From SKLM01 sp964575455 (GTDB taxonomy: Bacteria; Chloroflexota; Anaerolineae; B4-G1): DNA of 64,000 bases. This document shows, one piece after another, positions 51,689 to 60,313 of this stretch (its first letter is position 1; each line of letters starts with the position of its first letter). The DNA lies in the NCBI GenBank assembly GCA_964575455.1, contig CAZNRX010000001.1:62001-126000 (forward strand), given 5' to 3'. The notes beneath the pieces were generated by a model. The model did not search any database and had not been told where the DNA came from. It was given only the letters and a program-made list of their open reading frames with translations. The position numbers and the translations under genes were made by a program.

Positions 51689-51785
51689 GGTGACCGGCAC
51701 TTGGGAGCCTCGCCTCAATGCCCAAGCTGGCTTCAAACTGCGTCTGCGTCGGGCCTTCGATATCTCGGCGGAAGTGCCGGTCACC
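51689..51785. repeat. Dispersed inverted-repeat element, family 1, copy c
   Basis: Perfect 14-base ends GGTGACCGGCACTT and AAGTGCCGGTCACC enclose 69 bases whose interior matches copy b. It sits between operator C and the regulator promoter. Confidence 0.8.
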
Positions 51786-51797
51786 TCACGGGAAGGT

Positions 51798-51826
51798 TTG
51801 TTGTGGTTGCTGCTGGGTGCTATAAT
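51798..51826 (+). promoter_or_regulatory. Leaderless promoter of the MocR-type regulator
   Basis: TTGTTG at 51798-51803 and TATAAT at 51821-51826 are 17 bases apart. ATG 51834 lies seven bases after the -10, so the transcript should begin at or next to the start codon. Confidence 0.75.
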
Positions 51827-51833
51827 AGACTGT

Positions 51834-53333
51834 ATGGGTGAGCCCAAGCGGTACAAGTACGAGCGCATAGCGGACGACATTGATCACCTTATCGCGTGCG
51901 GCGCGTTCAAGCCTGGCGATCGCATCCCCTCCGTGCGGGAGATGAGCCGCCAGCGAGATGTCAGCATCTCCACCGTCCTCAAGGCCTACTACCTGCTGGA
52001 GGCGCGCGGCCTCATCCTGGCGCAGCCACGCTCGGGGTTCTACGTGCGCAGCGACCTGCCCAGCGACCTTCCGGAACCGGAGATATCGTCGCCGGGGCCC
52101 GACCCCACCCAGGTCAGCATGCGGGAGCTGATCTCCATGGTCGTTCACGCCGAGACCCTTCAGCCTGACCTGATTCAGCTTGGCGCCGCGCACCCCAACC
52201 CCTCGCTGGCGGCCACGGAGGAGCTCAACCGGATGCTGACCTCCGTCGCGCGCCGCATGGGCGACGCCGGCGGCCTCTATGACTACCCGCCGGGGTGCGG
52301 GCGGCTGCGCATGCAGATCGCACGTCGGTATCTGGTCAGCGGATGCAGCCTCTCGCCAGACGATATGATCATCACTTCCGGCTGCTCGGAGTCGGTTAAC
52401 CTCTGCTTGCGGGCGGTCTGCGAGCCTGGGGACGTGGTGGCCATCGAGTCGCCCATCTGCTTCGACGCCCTTCAGACGCTGGAGGCCATCGGGCTGCAAG
52501 CGCTGGAGATCCCGACCCATCCGCGTGACGGCATTAGCCTGGATGCGCTCCGCTTCGCCATCGAGCACAACGACGTGAGCGCCTGTATGGTGATTTCCAA
52601 CTTCAACAACCCGCTGGGCAGCTGCATCCCGGATGAGAACAAGCGGGCGCTGGTCGAGCTGCTGACCGAGCACGGCATCCCGCTGATCGAGAACGACATC
52701 TTTGGCGAGCTCTACTTCGGCGACTCGCGTCCCTCGGTGGCGAAGGCGTACGATCGCGAGGGGTTAGTGATGCTCTGCTCTTCCTTCTCCAAGAGCCTCT
52801 GCCCGGCTTACCGGGTGGGCTGGGTGGTGCCCGGACGCTATTACGAGACGGTCGAGTGGCTGAAGTACACCTCCAGTCTGGCCGCCCCTACGCTGTCGGA
52901 GCACGCCATCGCCGAGTTCACGGCCAGCGGCGGCTATGATCCCTACCTCCGACGCGTCCGGCGCGCCTACGAGCGCCGCGTGGCGGCGATGTCGCAGGCG
53001 GTGCGGCGCTTCTTCCCGGAGGGTGGGTCGACGCAGTCACCCAGGTCGACGCAGTCATCCGGATCGACACAGTCATCCGGATCCACACAGTCATCGACGA
53101 AGATCACTCGGCCCGCGGGTGGCTTCGTGCTCTGGGTGGAGCTGCCGGCGTCGGTTGACTCGCTGGTGTTGTACAAGCGGGCCTTGGAGGCCGGGATCGC
53201 CATCACGCCCGGCTACCTCTTCTCCGCTACGGATCAGTACCGAAACTTCATCCGCCTCAACGCAGCCAACTGGTCCGACGAGGCCGAAGCGGCCATCAAG
53301 CGCCTGGGGTATCACGTCACTAGAATGGCTTGA
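51834..53333 (+). CDS. MocR-family GntR/aminotransferase-like transcription regulator, 499 aa
   Basis: The start is ATG 51834, where the GntR helix-turn-helix begins (YERIADDIDHLI, IPSVREMSRQRDVSISTVLKAYYLLEARG); the frame is open upstream only through the repeat element. Residues about 120-499 are a fold-type I aminotransferase domain, with PLP-binding lysine near 320 in SSFSKSLCPAYRVGW. MocR proteins use PLP or amino-substrate binding to control neighbouring genes and bind paired direct repeats. It is the obvious regulator of sites A to C. An 18-base tandem repeat adds a Ser/Thr/Gln loop at residues 399-422. Confidence 0.93.
   Translation: MGEPKRYKYERIADDIDHLIACGAFKPGDRIPSVREMSRQRDVSISTVLKAYYLLEARGLILAQPRSGFYVRSDLPSDLPEPEISSPGPDPTQVSMRELISMVVHAETLQPDLIQLGAAHPNPSLAATEELNRMLTSVARRMGDAGGLYDYPPGCGRLRMQIARRYLVSGCSLSPDDMIITSGCSESVNLCLRAVCEPGDVVAIESPICFDALQTLEAIGLQALEIPTHPRDGISLDALRFAIEHNDVSACMVISNFNNPLGSCIPDENKRALVELLTEHGIPLIENDIFGELYFGDSRPSVAKAYDREGLVMLCSSFSKSLCPAYRVGWVVPGRYYETVEWLKYTSSLAAPTLSEHAIAEFTASGGYDPYLRRVRRAYERRVAAMSQAVRRFFPEGGSTQSPRSTQSSGSTQSSGSTQSSTKITRPAGGFVLWVELPASVDSLVLYKRALEAGIAITPGYLFSATDQYRNFIRLNAANWSDEAEAAIKRLGYHVTRMA
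53028..53099 (+). repeat. Four 18-base tandem repeats inside the MocR-type gene
   Basis: Units begin at 53028, 53046, 53064 and 53082 with consensus TCGACGCAGTCATCCGGA. They keep the frame and encode a repeated SerThrGlnSer block in a surface loop before the conserved RPAGGFVLWVELP strand. Confidence 0.9.
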
Positions 53334-53389
53334 GCCACCAGGCGACCTTGGTGACCAAAGAGATCGTATCCCTCAACAGATCGCTGCGC

Positions 53390-54232
53390 TCATCCCGCCT
53401 TCCGGAAAACCATCACATACTCGTGCTTGAAGATGTAGAACCCCCCTCGCAGCGCCCGGTAGCGCCACAGGTTACTGTCCCGCCCTTTGCCCCGCTCGTT
53501 CCCCTCGATATTCTTCACGATGATGGCCTTTGTGCGGAAACCGACGCGCTGCATGCGCTCCATACAGTAGAAACCTAGGGGGATCAACTCACCCTGCGTG
53601 TACTTGTCGCCGATGACCAGCGCCGCGAAGCGCCCCGGCTCCAGCAGCGCGAAACCGTGGCGCGCGGCGACCTCGAACGTGTCCAGGAAGCTGTCCAGGT
53701 CGTCGGCGTTGGAGAGGTCGTCCGGGTGCTCCGAGAACTGGATGATGTCGTGGTAGGGCGGGTGGAGGACCAGGAGCTGGGCATGTTCGGCTGCCATGGC
53801 GTCCAGTGTCGCGCGCACGCGGTCCGCCGTCTCCTCGCTTGTTGCGTCCCCCTGCAGTACCCGGATGCGGTCGCCCAATAGCTCCGGCGAGACCTTCTCG
53901 CGCACCGCGTCCACCAGCTCCTCCTTCAGCTCCACTCCGATCAGACGCCGCCTCTGCCGCTCGGCCTCGATGGCGCTCGTCCCCGATCCCAGGAAAGGAT
54001 CGAGAACCACGTCGTCCTCTTTTGTGTAGCGTAGGAACATCTGCGTGGCGATCTGCGGCACGAAGTTGCCGTGGTAATCGAGCTTGTGCCCGCCGCTGCG
54101 ATCCCGGGCCTCGATCAGCCACAGGCTGTCGGTCCAGACATGCTCGTACTCCCGCCAGCGGTTGAGGTCGATGTCGGAGTAGGGGGGCGTGGTAGGGGAT
54201 TCTTCTGATCGTGGTTCGTCCTTTTCGCTCAC
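53390..54232 (-). CDS. Orphan N6-adenine/N4-cytosine DNA methyltransferase, 280 aa
   Basis: The SAM-binding motif DPFLGSGTSAIEAERQRR and a catalytic HPPYHDIIQF motif (a variant of [DNS]PPY) are both clear, in the order SAM motif then catalytic motif. The end NLWRYRALRGGFYIFKHEYVMVFRK contains the usual final strand. It methylates adenine or cytosine amino groups in DNA; the target site is unknown. No restriction endonuclease is adjacent, so it may be a regulatory or solitary enzyme. His in place of the first catalytic residue is unusual and worth checking. Confidence 0.88.
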   Translation of the reverse strand: MSEKDEPRSEESPTTPPYSDIDLNRWREYEHVWTDSLWLIEARDRSGGHKLDYHGNFVPQIATQMFLRYTKEDDVVLDPFLGSGTSAIEAERQRRRLIGVELKEELVDAVREKVSPELLGDRIRVLQGDATSEETADRVRATLDAMAAEHAQLLVLHPPYHDIIQFSEHPDDLSNADDLDSFLDTFEVAARHGFALLEPGRFAALVIGDKYTQGELIPLGFYCMERMQRVGFRTKAIIVKNIEGNERGKGRDSNLWRYRALRGGFYIFKHEYVMVFRKAG

Positions 54233-54472
54233 TGCGTGTCTTCCTCAGTCGGTTGGAGTCTCAGCAGATCCAAGATTGCTCCGAGGGGACTGGCGATCCA
54301 GGGCAAGCGAATTGGGTGCACTGAGTCTCTGTTCTTGACAAGTCGCTCCGTGATGGCACTCCGTCTAGGCCGCTTTGGCCCGGCTGCGTGCCTGACTACG
54401 AGCGGGCGGTTACCTGTTCGTAGTGCGCTACGGAGGGACGGAGTAGCGCCGGGACGGCGACCGGGGGCGCGG

Positions 54473-55957
54473 CTAGGGCTGGGGGCGGCCACACACGGGC
54501 GGCCCCGGTCTCGCCTCCAGCTTGGCCCGGCTGACGATCTCGTCGAAGATGTCGGCGCCCGTCAAATCCGTCTTCTCGCTCCTGGCCACGCTCAGGTTGC
54601 GCCGGAACCCGTGCGAGAGGTCCTCGCCCGTGGCGTAGCGCGTCAGGGCCAGGGCGCGCACCGCGTTGGCAATGGCATAGCGCGGCTCGTAGCGGTCCAG
54701 ATCGCCGAAGAAGAATGTGCAGCTGATGTACATCCTCTGGCGATGGAACTGAGCCTCCAACAGATGGAGCAAGCGCTGCGTCTCCTCGCTGGTCAGATGT
54801 CCCAGGCCGTTTCCGTTCAGGAAGGCATCCTCGGATACCTTCCCCAGCACCACGTCGATGTAGCGGTCCCGCAAGGGCCAGGGCTTGAACCCCAGCTGAT
54901 TCGCTTCGCGGGCGTAGATCTGGTCCAGATCGCAGGCCAGATTGTCCAGGGCCCGTCGGAGCGCGCCCTTCCACCGGCTATTGCCAGGGGTGCAGCCGCA
55001 GCCCACAACCCAGCGATCCAGCCCGTGAGCGCAGCTCCAGGCAGTGTTCTCGATCACCCTGATCTCGGCCTCCGGCGGGTGCTGATTGAGATAGAGCCCC
55101 AGCGTGGTCAGCTGGTACCCATGACGCTCTCCGGCGCCCAGGATGTGGCTTAGCACCTGCGCGCCCTGGCGGTGATGGTGGCCGAACGTCTCGCCGTCGG
55201 TGGCGACGATGTGCAGGCCATCCCTCTGGCAGCGCCACGCCACGTGCTCCTTCAGCCAATCTTCAACGTACGCCGAGTCCGGCATGCCGAAGGAGAGGTG
55301 GTTCGATAGATGACGATCGCGCACGAAGATGGCGATCTCACTGCCGTTGGGCAGCGCCACCCGGTAGGGCCCTCCGCCCGTCTCCAGACTGCCGTACACC
55401 TGCTCGTCCGAGAGGATGGTGAAGCGAATGCCCTCTGCGGTCAGCACCTCCAGCGTCTCGTGGTCCACCGCCATCTCCGGGAGCCACATGCCGTCCGGCC
55501 GGTGACCAAAGCGATGCTCGAAGCTGGCGATCCCCCAGCGCACCTGGCAGATCTTGTCGCGCCGGCGGGCCAGCGGCAGGATCGTGTGGTGGACCGATTG
55601 GGCCAGCCCGTTGCCCATACCATGGGCCCCTCGGTACGCCTGGTCGGCCCCGACGATGCGCTCGTAGGTCTGGTGAGCCTCATCGTCGAGCCAGCGGGCC
55701 AGCGTCCCTCCCAGGTTGAAGCTGATGCGCTCGAAGTTGCCCGCCCTTGCGTTCGGCTCGTAGCACTCCGCGGTGATGCGCTCGTTCCAGTTGGCGTAGG
55801 GAGCGGCGCTGGGCTCCCTGGAGATGCGGCCGGTGAACGGATCCTCCCGCGGGGGCTGGTAGAAATGGCCGTGAATGCAGAGACGGCAGCGTGCGTTGCT
55901 TTGACTATCCATAGCGTTGTCTTTTCGTGCTCCTGGCGCGGCTTCAACCGCGATCAT
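54473..55957 (-). CDS. GH57/DUF3536-type glycoside hydrolase family protein, 494 aa
   Basis: A minus-strand promoter (TTGCTG 55995-55990, 17-base spacer, TACAAT 55972-55967) predicts a transcript starting about three bases before ATG 55957, so leaderless translation from there is proposed; ATG 55912 is the alternative. The core begins LCIHGHFYQPPREDPFTG and has GMWLPEMAVDHETLEVL with a candidate nucleophile glutamate and ATDGETFGHHH, both typical of GH57 (beta/alpha)7 barrels with a DUF3536 region. It probably acts on alpha-glucan; exact activity is not known. It clusters with the GH13 and second GH57 genes. Confidence 0.87.
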   Translation of the reverse strand: MIAVEAAPGARKDNAMDSQSNARCRLCIHGHFYQPPREDPFTGRISREPSAAPYANWNERITAECYEPNARAGNFERISFNLGGTLARWLDDEAHQTYERIVGADQAYRGAHGMGNGLAQSVHHTILPLARRRDKICQVRWGIASFEHRFGHRPDGMWLPEMAVDHETLEVLTAEGIRFTILSDEQVYGSLETGGGPYRVALPNGSEIAIFVRDRHLSNHLSFGMPDSAYVEDWLKEHVAWRCQRDGLHIVATDGETFGHHHRQGAQVLSHILGAGERHGYQLTTLGLYLNQHPPEAEIRVIENTAWSCAHGLDRWVVGCGCTPGNSRWKGALRRALDNLACDLDQIYAREANQLGFKPWPLRDRYIDVVLGKVSEDAFLNGNGLGHLTSEETQRLLHLLEAQFHRQRMYISCTFFFGDLDRYEPRYAIANAVRALALTRYATGEDLSHGFRRNLSVARSEKTDLTGADIFDEIVSRAKLEARPGPPVCGRPQP

Positions 55958-55966
55958 TGACGCTCT

Positions 55967-55995
55967 ATTGTAACACCGCAGCTCCACAGCAGCAA
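55967..55995 (-). promoter_or_regulatory. Leaderless promoter of the DUF3536-type gene
   Basis: TTGCTG and TACAAT on the minus strand are 17 bases apart, ten bases before ATG 55957. Confidence 0.6.
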
Positions 55996-56086
55996 CGTGC
56001 CGCAGGCACAAAGGACTTTGCGGTTCTTGGCGGCCGGAGGACGGTGCGGATCCGGATGGTCCCGTCCCGTGAGGGCGACGCGCGGG

Positions 56087-56551
56087 CTACTCGATCGTCT
56101 TCAGATCATCCAGCAACCAAGATTGCGCATCTTCGTCCGGGACGGTCTCTGCTATGCGGTGGGCTTCGTCAAGGTACGAGGCCATCGTCTGGCACTCACC
56201 CGCCACGAGCTCAGCTCTGGCCAGCGCCTCGTATGCGTAGGCCAGGTAAAAGGGCGGCATGTCGTCATCTTGGCTGGCCTCCAAGCATAGGTGGGCGTAT
56301 CGTCTGGCGTTCTCGGCCTGGCCGAGCACGGCATAGATCCTCGACGTTTGCCAGTATGCGGCTGAGATGTTGGCCGGCGCGCAGTCCTCGCGCTGCGTCC
56401 AATGCCAGTGCGAGGCCAGACTCAGGCGGATCATCTGCTCGTCATCTTCGGCCGTCCGGTCAGGCTTGTCCAGCAGCTCCCACGCTTCGTTGAAGCAGTG
56501 GGCGGAGAAATACCTGTGTGCAGCGTTCAGGTCGAAGGTGGGCTTTGCCAT
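56087..56551 (-). CDS. Conserved hypothetical helical protein, 154 aa
   Basis: ATG 56551 follows AAAGGAG by six bases; an ATG two codons earlier overlaps that site. The protein is all-helical with TPR-like pairs (AAYWQTSRIYAVLGQAENARRYAHLCLEAS; FYLAYAYEALARAELVAGE). Similar short proteins are annotated as hypothetical in other bacteria; I cannot give a function. It is a single gene between the GH57 and GH13 genes on the same strand. Confidence 0.8.
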   Translation of the reverse strand: MAKPTFDLNAAHRYFSAHCFNEAWELLDKPDRTAEDDEQMIRLSLASHWHWTQREDCAPANISAAYWQTSRIYAVLGQAENARRYAHLCLEASQDDDMPPFYLAYAYEALARAELVAGECQTMASYLDEAHRIAETVPDEDAQSWLLDDLKTIE

Positions 56552-56682
56552 GGTCATCTCCTTTGCTTGTGGTCCCGCGGCGGGGCGGGCAATTGCCGGT
56601 GTACTGGTCCCAGCGAACCGGGCAACTGACGTTCCCTTTGAGGCGCGGTCTCGCTGGCGGTTACTGCCTCACGGGGGTGCGC

Positions 56683-59600
56683 TCAGGTCGCGGCAGCTTC
56701 CAGCAATCTCTCCACTCGGTACTCGGATGCTGCCTCGGCTGCCTGTAGCGCCTCGATCACCTCGTAGCAGCTCGTGATTCTCTCGGCCGACGCCCGCTCC
56801 GGATCTGCGGCGATCGCCACCGTGGCGACCACCATCATCCACCACAGCAACTGCTCGAATGCCTCCTCATTGAACCAGAGCACGTCCTGGTACCGGTTGA
56901 CCTGGAGGAAGCGCTGCACCTCGTCGTCCTCCAGCCATGAGCGAAGCACCTGGAAGGGCCGGTTCTTGGAGCCCTCACCTAGCTCGAACCAGCGCTGGTG
57001 CGTGGTCAGCACCTTGATGGTCGTCACGGCCCACCAGGACGATCTCTCGTCGAGGCCCAGGTCCTGGATGGCGCCCGCCGTGATCTTGCCCAGGAGCCAT
57101 TCGTCCTGCCAGCTGCGGCTGATCCCCGCAAAAGCCCTCGGTGACTGCGTCGCTCCCGCCTCCATCCTGCCCAGCGCGTGGCTGAAAAGCCAGCCCAGCA
57201 GCGTGGACCAGGCCCGGGGATCGTCGTCTAGGCCCACCTCCGGCACCTCCGTTGGTCCGTCCTGGATGTACTCGGCCACGTGGTCCGGCACCGACAGGCG
57301 GCTGCCTATGGTGGGCAGATCCCAAACCACCTCCAGCTCCCGGCGTATCTGCCGGGCCAGCGACTCCTCATCGTCACCGCCGTCGGCCCGCGACTTGATC
57401 TCTTGGAGAAGCCGGAGCGTTTGTGCCTCCACCTCGTCTGCCAGCTCCTCACGTCCCTCTGCTCCTCTGCCCCTCTGCTCCCCCGCTCCTCCGCTCTCCT
57501 GCTTCCTGGCCTCCATCAGCCTCCGGAACGTCTCGGCGTTAACCAGCTCCCGAAACGGCCCATGCACCGGCTGGAGGAGCACCTCCTTGAGCGCTTCGTC
57601 GATGCTGGGGACCCCGCGTCCGTCGAGGTAGGCGGTCAGCTGGCCGTAGGGGCGCTCCACTGAGTCGCGGACCTGGCGGAAGTCGAGGAAGACGTGGTAT
57701 TTGTAGGCGCTTAGCTCGGCGTACAGCCCTTTCCCGTGCAGGTCCTCGTTGCTGCGGATGTACTCAAGCCCGTTGACGTGATCCCGGAAGATGGTGTAGG
57801 TCTTAGACCCATTCTCGTCGTCGCGCAGATCCAACCCCTCGCCCAGCGATCGCTGAACCAGCTGTTTCTCGTCCTCCCCGGTCTTAGCCGCTTCGCTTCC
57901 ACGGACCGCGTAGGCGACCGACGTGCGCACCCAGCCCCGCGTCTCGGCGTACCGGTTGTGGTAGAGCACCAGAGCCCGCTCGTCGCCCACGTGGTTGGAG
58001 TAGGCGAAGACGTCCTCGTTCACGTGGCCGTCGGGCGTGAAGAAGTCGTAGAGCAGAAAGTTCTCGACGTCGGCGAAGAGATACCGCTTGTGGAGCAGCG
58101 GGAAGATCTCCCGCTCGTGGCGCTCCACCAGGTAGGTGTCCGGGGTCTCGTCCCAGTAGGCGCGGCGGTACTCCATGCCGTACTTCTCCGTGTACCCCTC
58201 AACCTGGCCATGGCCGAACATGGGCAGGCCTGGCACGGTGGCCAGCATGGTGCAGATGCCGAAGTACTTGTCGCCCTTGCCGAACTGATCCACGGCCGTG
58301 CGCTCGTCGGGGTTGTTCATGAAGTTGACGTAGCGCTTCATGATGCGCGGATCGAACGCCAGGGTGTTCTTCATCACGCTGCGGTACTTGGCGTTATCCT
58401 CGTCGCGCAGCATGTTCATGAAGGCGCTGTTATAGACGCGGTGCATGCCCAGCGTGCGCACGAAGTAGCCCTCCATCAGCCAGAACGCCTCGGCCAGCAG
58501 CAGCGTGTCCGGCACCTCCTCCGCCACCCGGTCCACCACCTGGCGCCAGAACTCCTCCGGCATGAGCTCGTCCAGCTGCTGCCTGGTCATCCCGTGCTCC
58601 GCTCGCGAGGGGATGTCGCCGCCGGAACCAGGCTCCGGGAACCAGAGCCTCTGGTAGTGCTTCTTCGCCAGCGTCATGGCCGCGTCGAAGCGGATGATAG
58701 GGAACTTGTGCGCCACGTGGAGGATCATCTGAATCACGGCCTCGCGCACCTCCTCCTTCAGGAAGTTGAGCTGCGCCGTGTCGTTCCACGGCATGCTGGT
58801 GCCGTCGTTGCCGTGGTAGATGTACCGCTCGTCACCGGTCCAGTGGTCCACACGTTTGAAGACCACGGCGGCGTCGCTGCGGTCGTAGTAGCCGTCCTCC
58901 AGGTAGATCCCCACGCGATCGTCATTGCACAGATCCTCGCCGGTGAAGGAGTAGGACGGGAATGGACTGTAGTCCAGCGAGATGAAGCGCTCGGGGTGCT
59001 CGATCACCCAGCGGGAGTCGATGCCCATGTGGTTGGGCACCATATCGCTGGCCAGCCGGATGCCCCGCCGCCAGGCGCGGTCGCGCAGGCTCTGGTACCC
59101 CTCTTCGCCGCCCAGATCGTCCGCCACGCGGTAGTCGTCCACGGAGTAGGCGGAGGCCACCGCCTCGGGGTTGCCCATGATCTGCTTGATGCGCTGCGAG
59201 GCCGAGCTCCGCTCCCACAAGCCGATGAGCCATAGGCTGGTGAAGCCCCGCCGGGCCAGGATGTCCAGCTCCTCGTCCGGTATGTCACCCAAACGGGTGA
59301 TTGAGCGTTCATACTTCTTCGAAAGCTGATCGAGCCATACGTAGATGTTCTTGGCCAGCAGCACCACCTTCGGCATCCAGTCCTGGTCGGGGCTGAAGCG
59401 CTCATACTCTGCCTCCCTGAACTCATAGACCCGGCTCGGACCGGGGCCGAGGAAGGTGGCCTTCTCCTCCTCGGCGATCAGGTCCAGGCTGCTGAGCAGA
59501 CGATAGAGATACTTGCCCAGGAGCGAGCCCCAGCGCTCCTGCATGAACGCCAGCTGCCCCGAGAGGGAGTGGGGCGATCTGCGGGCGGGGGCGCTCAACA

Positions 59601-60264
59601 TGTCGATCAGGTTCTCGTGGTCGGGACCGAAAGGGGGCTGGGCGTCGAAGAAATCGTACAGCTCCGCCATCACCTCGCGGTAGGCCGTCTCCCTCTCCAT
59701 CTCGGTGTCGTCGAACAGCTCCACGAACGGCGAGAATCCCGGGTTCTCGTTGGCCAGCCAGAGCAGGATCAGCTCCTCAAGCACGACCTGGCGGTGGGGA
59801 ACCCCGTCGGTCTCCCCCTCCAGGTAGGCCTCCGCGCTCATCCCCTGCCGGTAGACGGCCATGGGGGGAAAGCGGTTCACAAACCGTCGCAGCGTTTGGT
59901 CGAGCTCTTCCTCGCCGACGTTCTCGTCCAGCCACGCCAGCGCCTCCTCCATCACGCGGGCGTTCTTCTGCTCTCCATACACCTGGAAGATGTAATGGAG
60001 GATCTCGTCGATCAGGCCCATGGCGTTGATCTGCCCTGCCTTCATCGCCCGTTCCGGGTAGCGCACCAGGTCCTGTTTCTGATTGATGCGCTGGGTGAAG
60101 ACGCGCGCGGCGTGGAAGTTGGCGAAGATCACGTTGCCGGTCAGCGTGAAGAGTGTCTCGTCGAAGTCGTAGCGCTCGCGCGCCTCGCGCGAGACGTGGA
60201 ACTCCCTGGGCGCGCCCGTGACCCGGGGCGTGTCACCGCCTTTGGGTAAAGGGATGATGATCAT
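56683..60264 (-). CDS. Large GH13 alpha-amylase-family protein, 1193 aa
   Basis: ATG 60264 is preceded by GGAG at a good distance; ATGs at 60276 and 60309 are less likely, the latter lying in a low-complexity tract. About 330 N-terminal residues of unknown fold precede a GH13 barrel: nucleophile in IIRFDAAMT (about 525), acid/base in LLAEAFW (about 590) and transition-state aspartate in FMNNPDE (about 652, where NHD is more usual). A long C-terminal region follows with a Gln/Gly/Arg-rich loop near 940. It acts on alpha-glucosidic bonds, probably in glycogen or maltodextrin turnover. The size and domain plan differ from classical amylases. Confidence 0.88.
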   Translation of the reverse strand: MIIIPLPKGGDTPRVTGAPREFHVSREARERYDFDETLFTLTGNVIFANFHAARVFTQRINQKQDLVRYPERAMKAGQINAMGLIDEILHYIFQVYGEQKNARVMEEALAWLDENVGEEELDQTLRRFVNRFPPMAVYRQGMSAEAYLEGETDGVPHRQVVLEELILLWLANENPGFSPFVELFDDTEMERETAYREVMAELYDFFDAQPPFGPDHENLIDMLSAPARRSPHSLSGQLAFMQERWGSLLGKYLYRLLSSLDLIAEEEKATFLGPGPSRVYEFREAEYERFSPDQDWMPKVVLLAKNIYVWLDQLSKKYERSITRLGDIPDEELDILARRGFTSLWLIGLWERSSASQRIKQIMGNPEAVASAYSVDDYRVADDLGGEEGYQSLRDRAWRRGIRLASDMVPNHMGIDSRWVIEHPERFISLDYSPFPSYSFTGEDLCNDDRVGIYLEDGYYDRSDAAVVFKRVDHWTGDERYIYHGNDGTSMPWNDTAQLNFLKEEVREAVIQMILHVAHKFPIIRFDAAMTLAKKHYQRLWFPEPGSGGDIPSRAEHGMTRQQLDELMPEEFWRQVVDRVAEEVPDTLLLAEAFWLMEGYFVRTLGMHRVYNSAFMNMLRDEDNAKYRSVMKNTLAFDPRIMKRYVNFMNNPDERTAVDQFGKGDKYFGICTMLATVPGLPMFGHGQVEGYTEKYGMEYRRAYWDETPDTYLVERHEREIFPLLHKRYLFADVENFLLYDFFTPDGHVNEDVFAYSNHVGDERALVLYHNRYAETRGWVRTSVAYAVRGSEAAKTGEDEKQLVQRSLGEGLDLRDDENGSKTYTIFRDHVNGLEYIRSNEDLHGKGLYAELSAYKYHVFLDFRQVRDSVERPYGQLTAYLDGRGVPSIDEALKEVLLQPVHGPFRELVNAETFRRLMEARKQESGGAGEQRGRGAEGREELADEVEAQTLRLLQEIKSRADGGDDEESLARQIRRELEVVWDLPTIGSRLSVPDHVAEYIQDGPTEVPEVGLDDDPRAWSTLLGWLFSHALGRMEAGATQSPRAFAGISRSWQDEWLLGKITAGAIQDLGLDERSSWWAVTTIKVLTTHQRWFELGEGSKNRPFQVLRSWLEDDEVQRFLQVNRYQDVLWFNEEAFEQLLWWMMVVATVAIAADPERASAERITSCYEVIEALQAAEAASEYRVERLLEAAAT

Positions 60265-60313
60265 AGATGGCTCCATGCGTGATGGTAATGCGTAATGCGT
60301 GATGCGCAATGTC

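Noticed and set aside
51615..51833. N-terminal extension of the MocR-type protein
   Set aside because: It translates operator C flank, a whole family 1 repeat element and the promoter; the family sequence starts at 51834.
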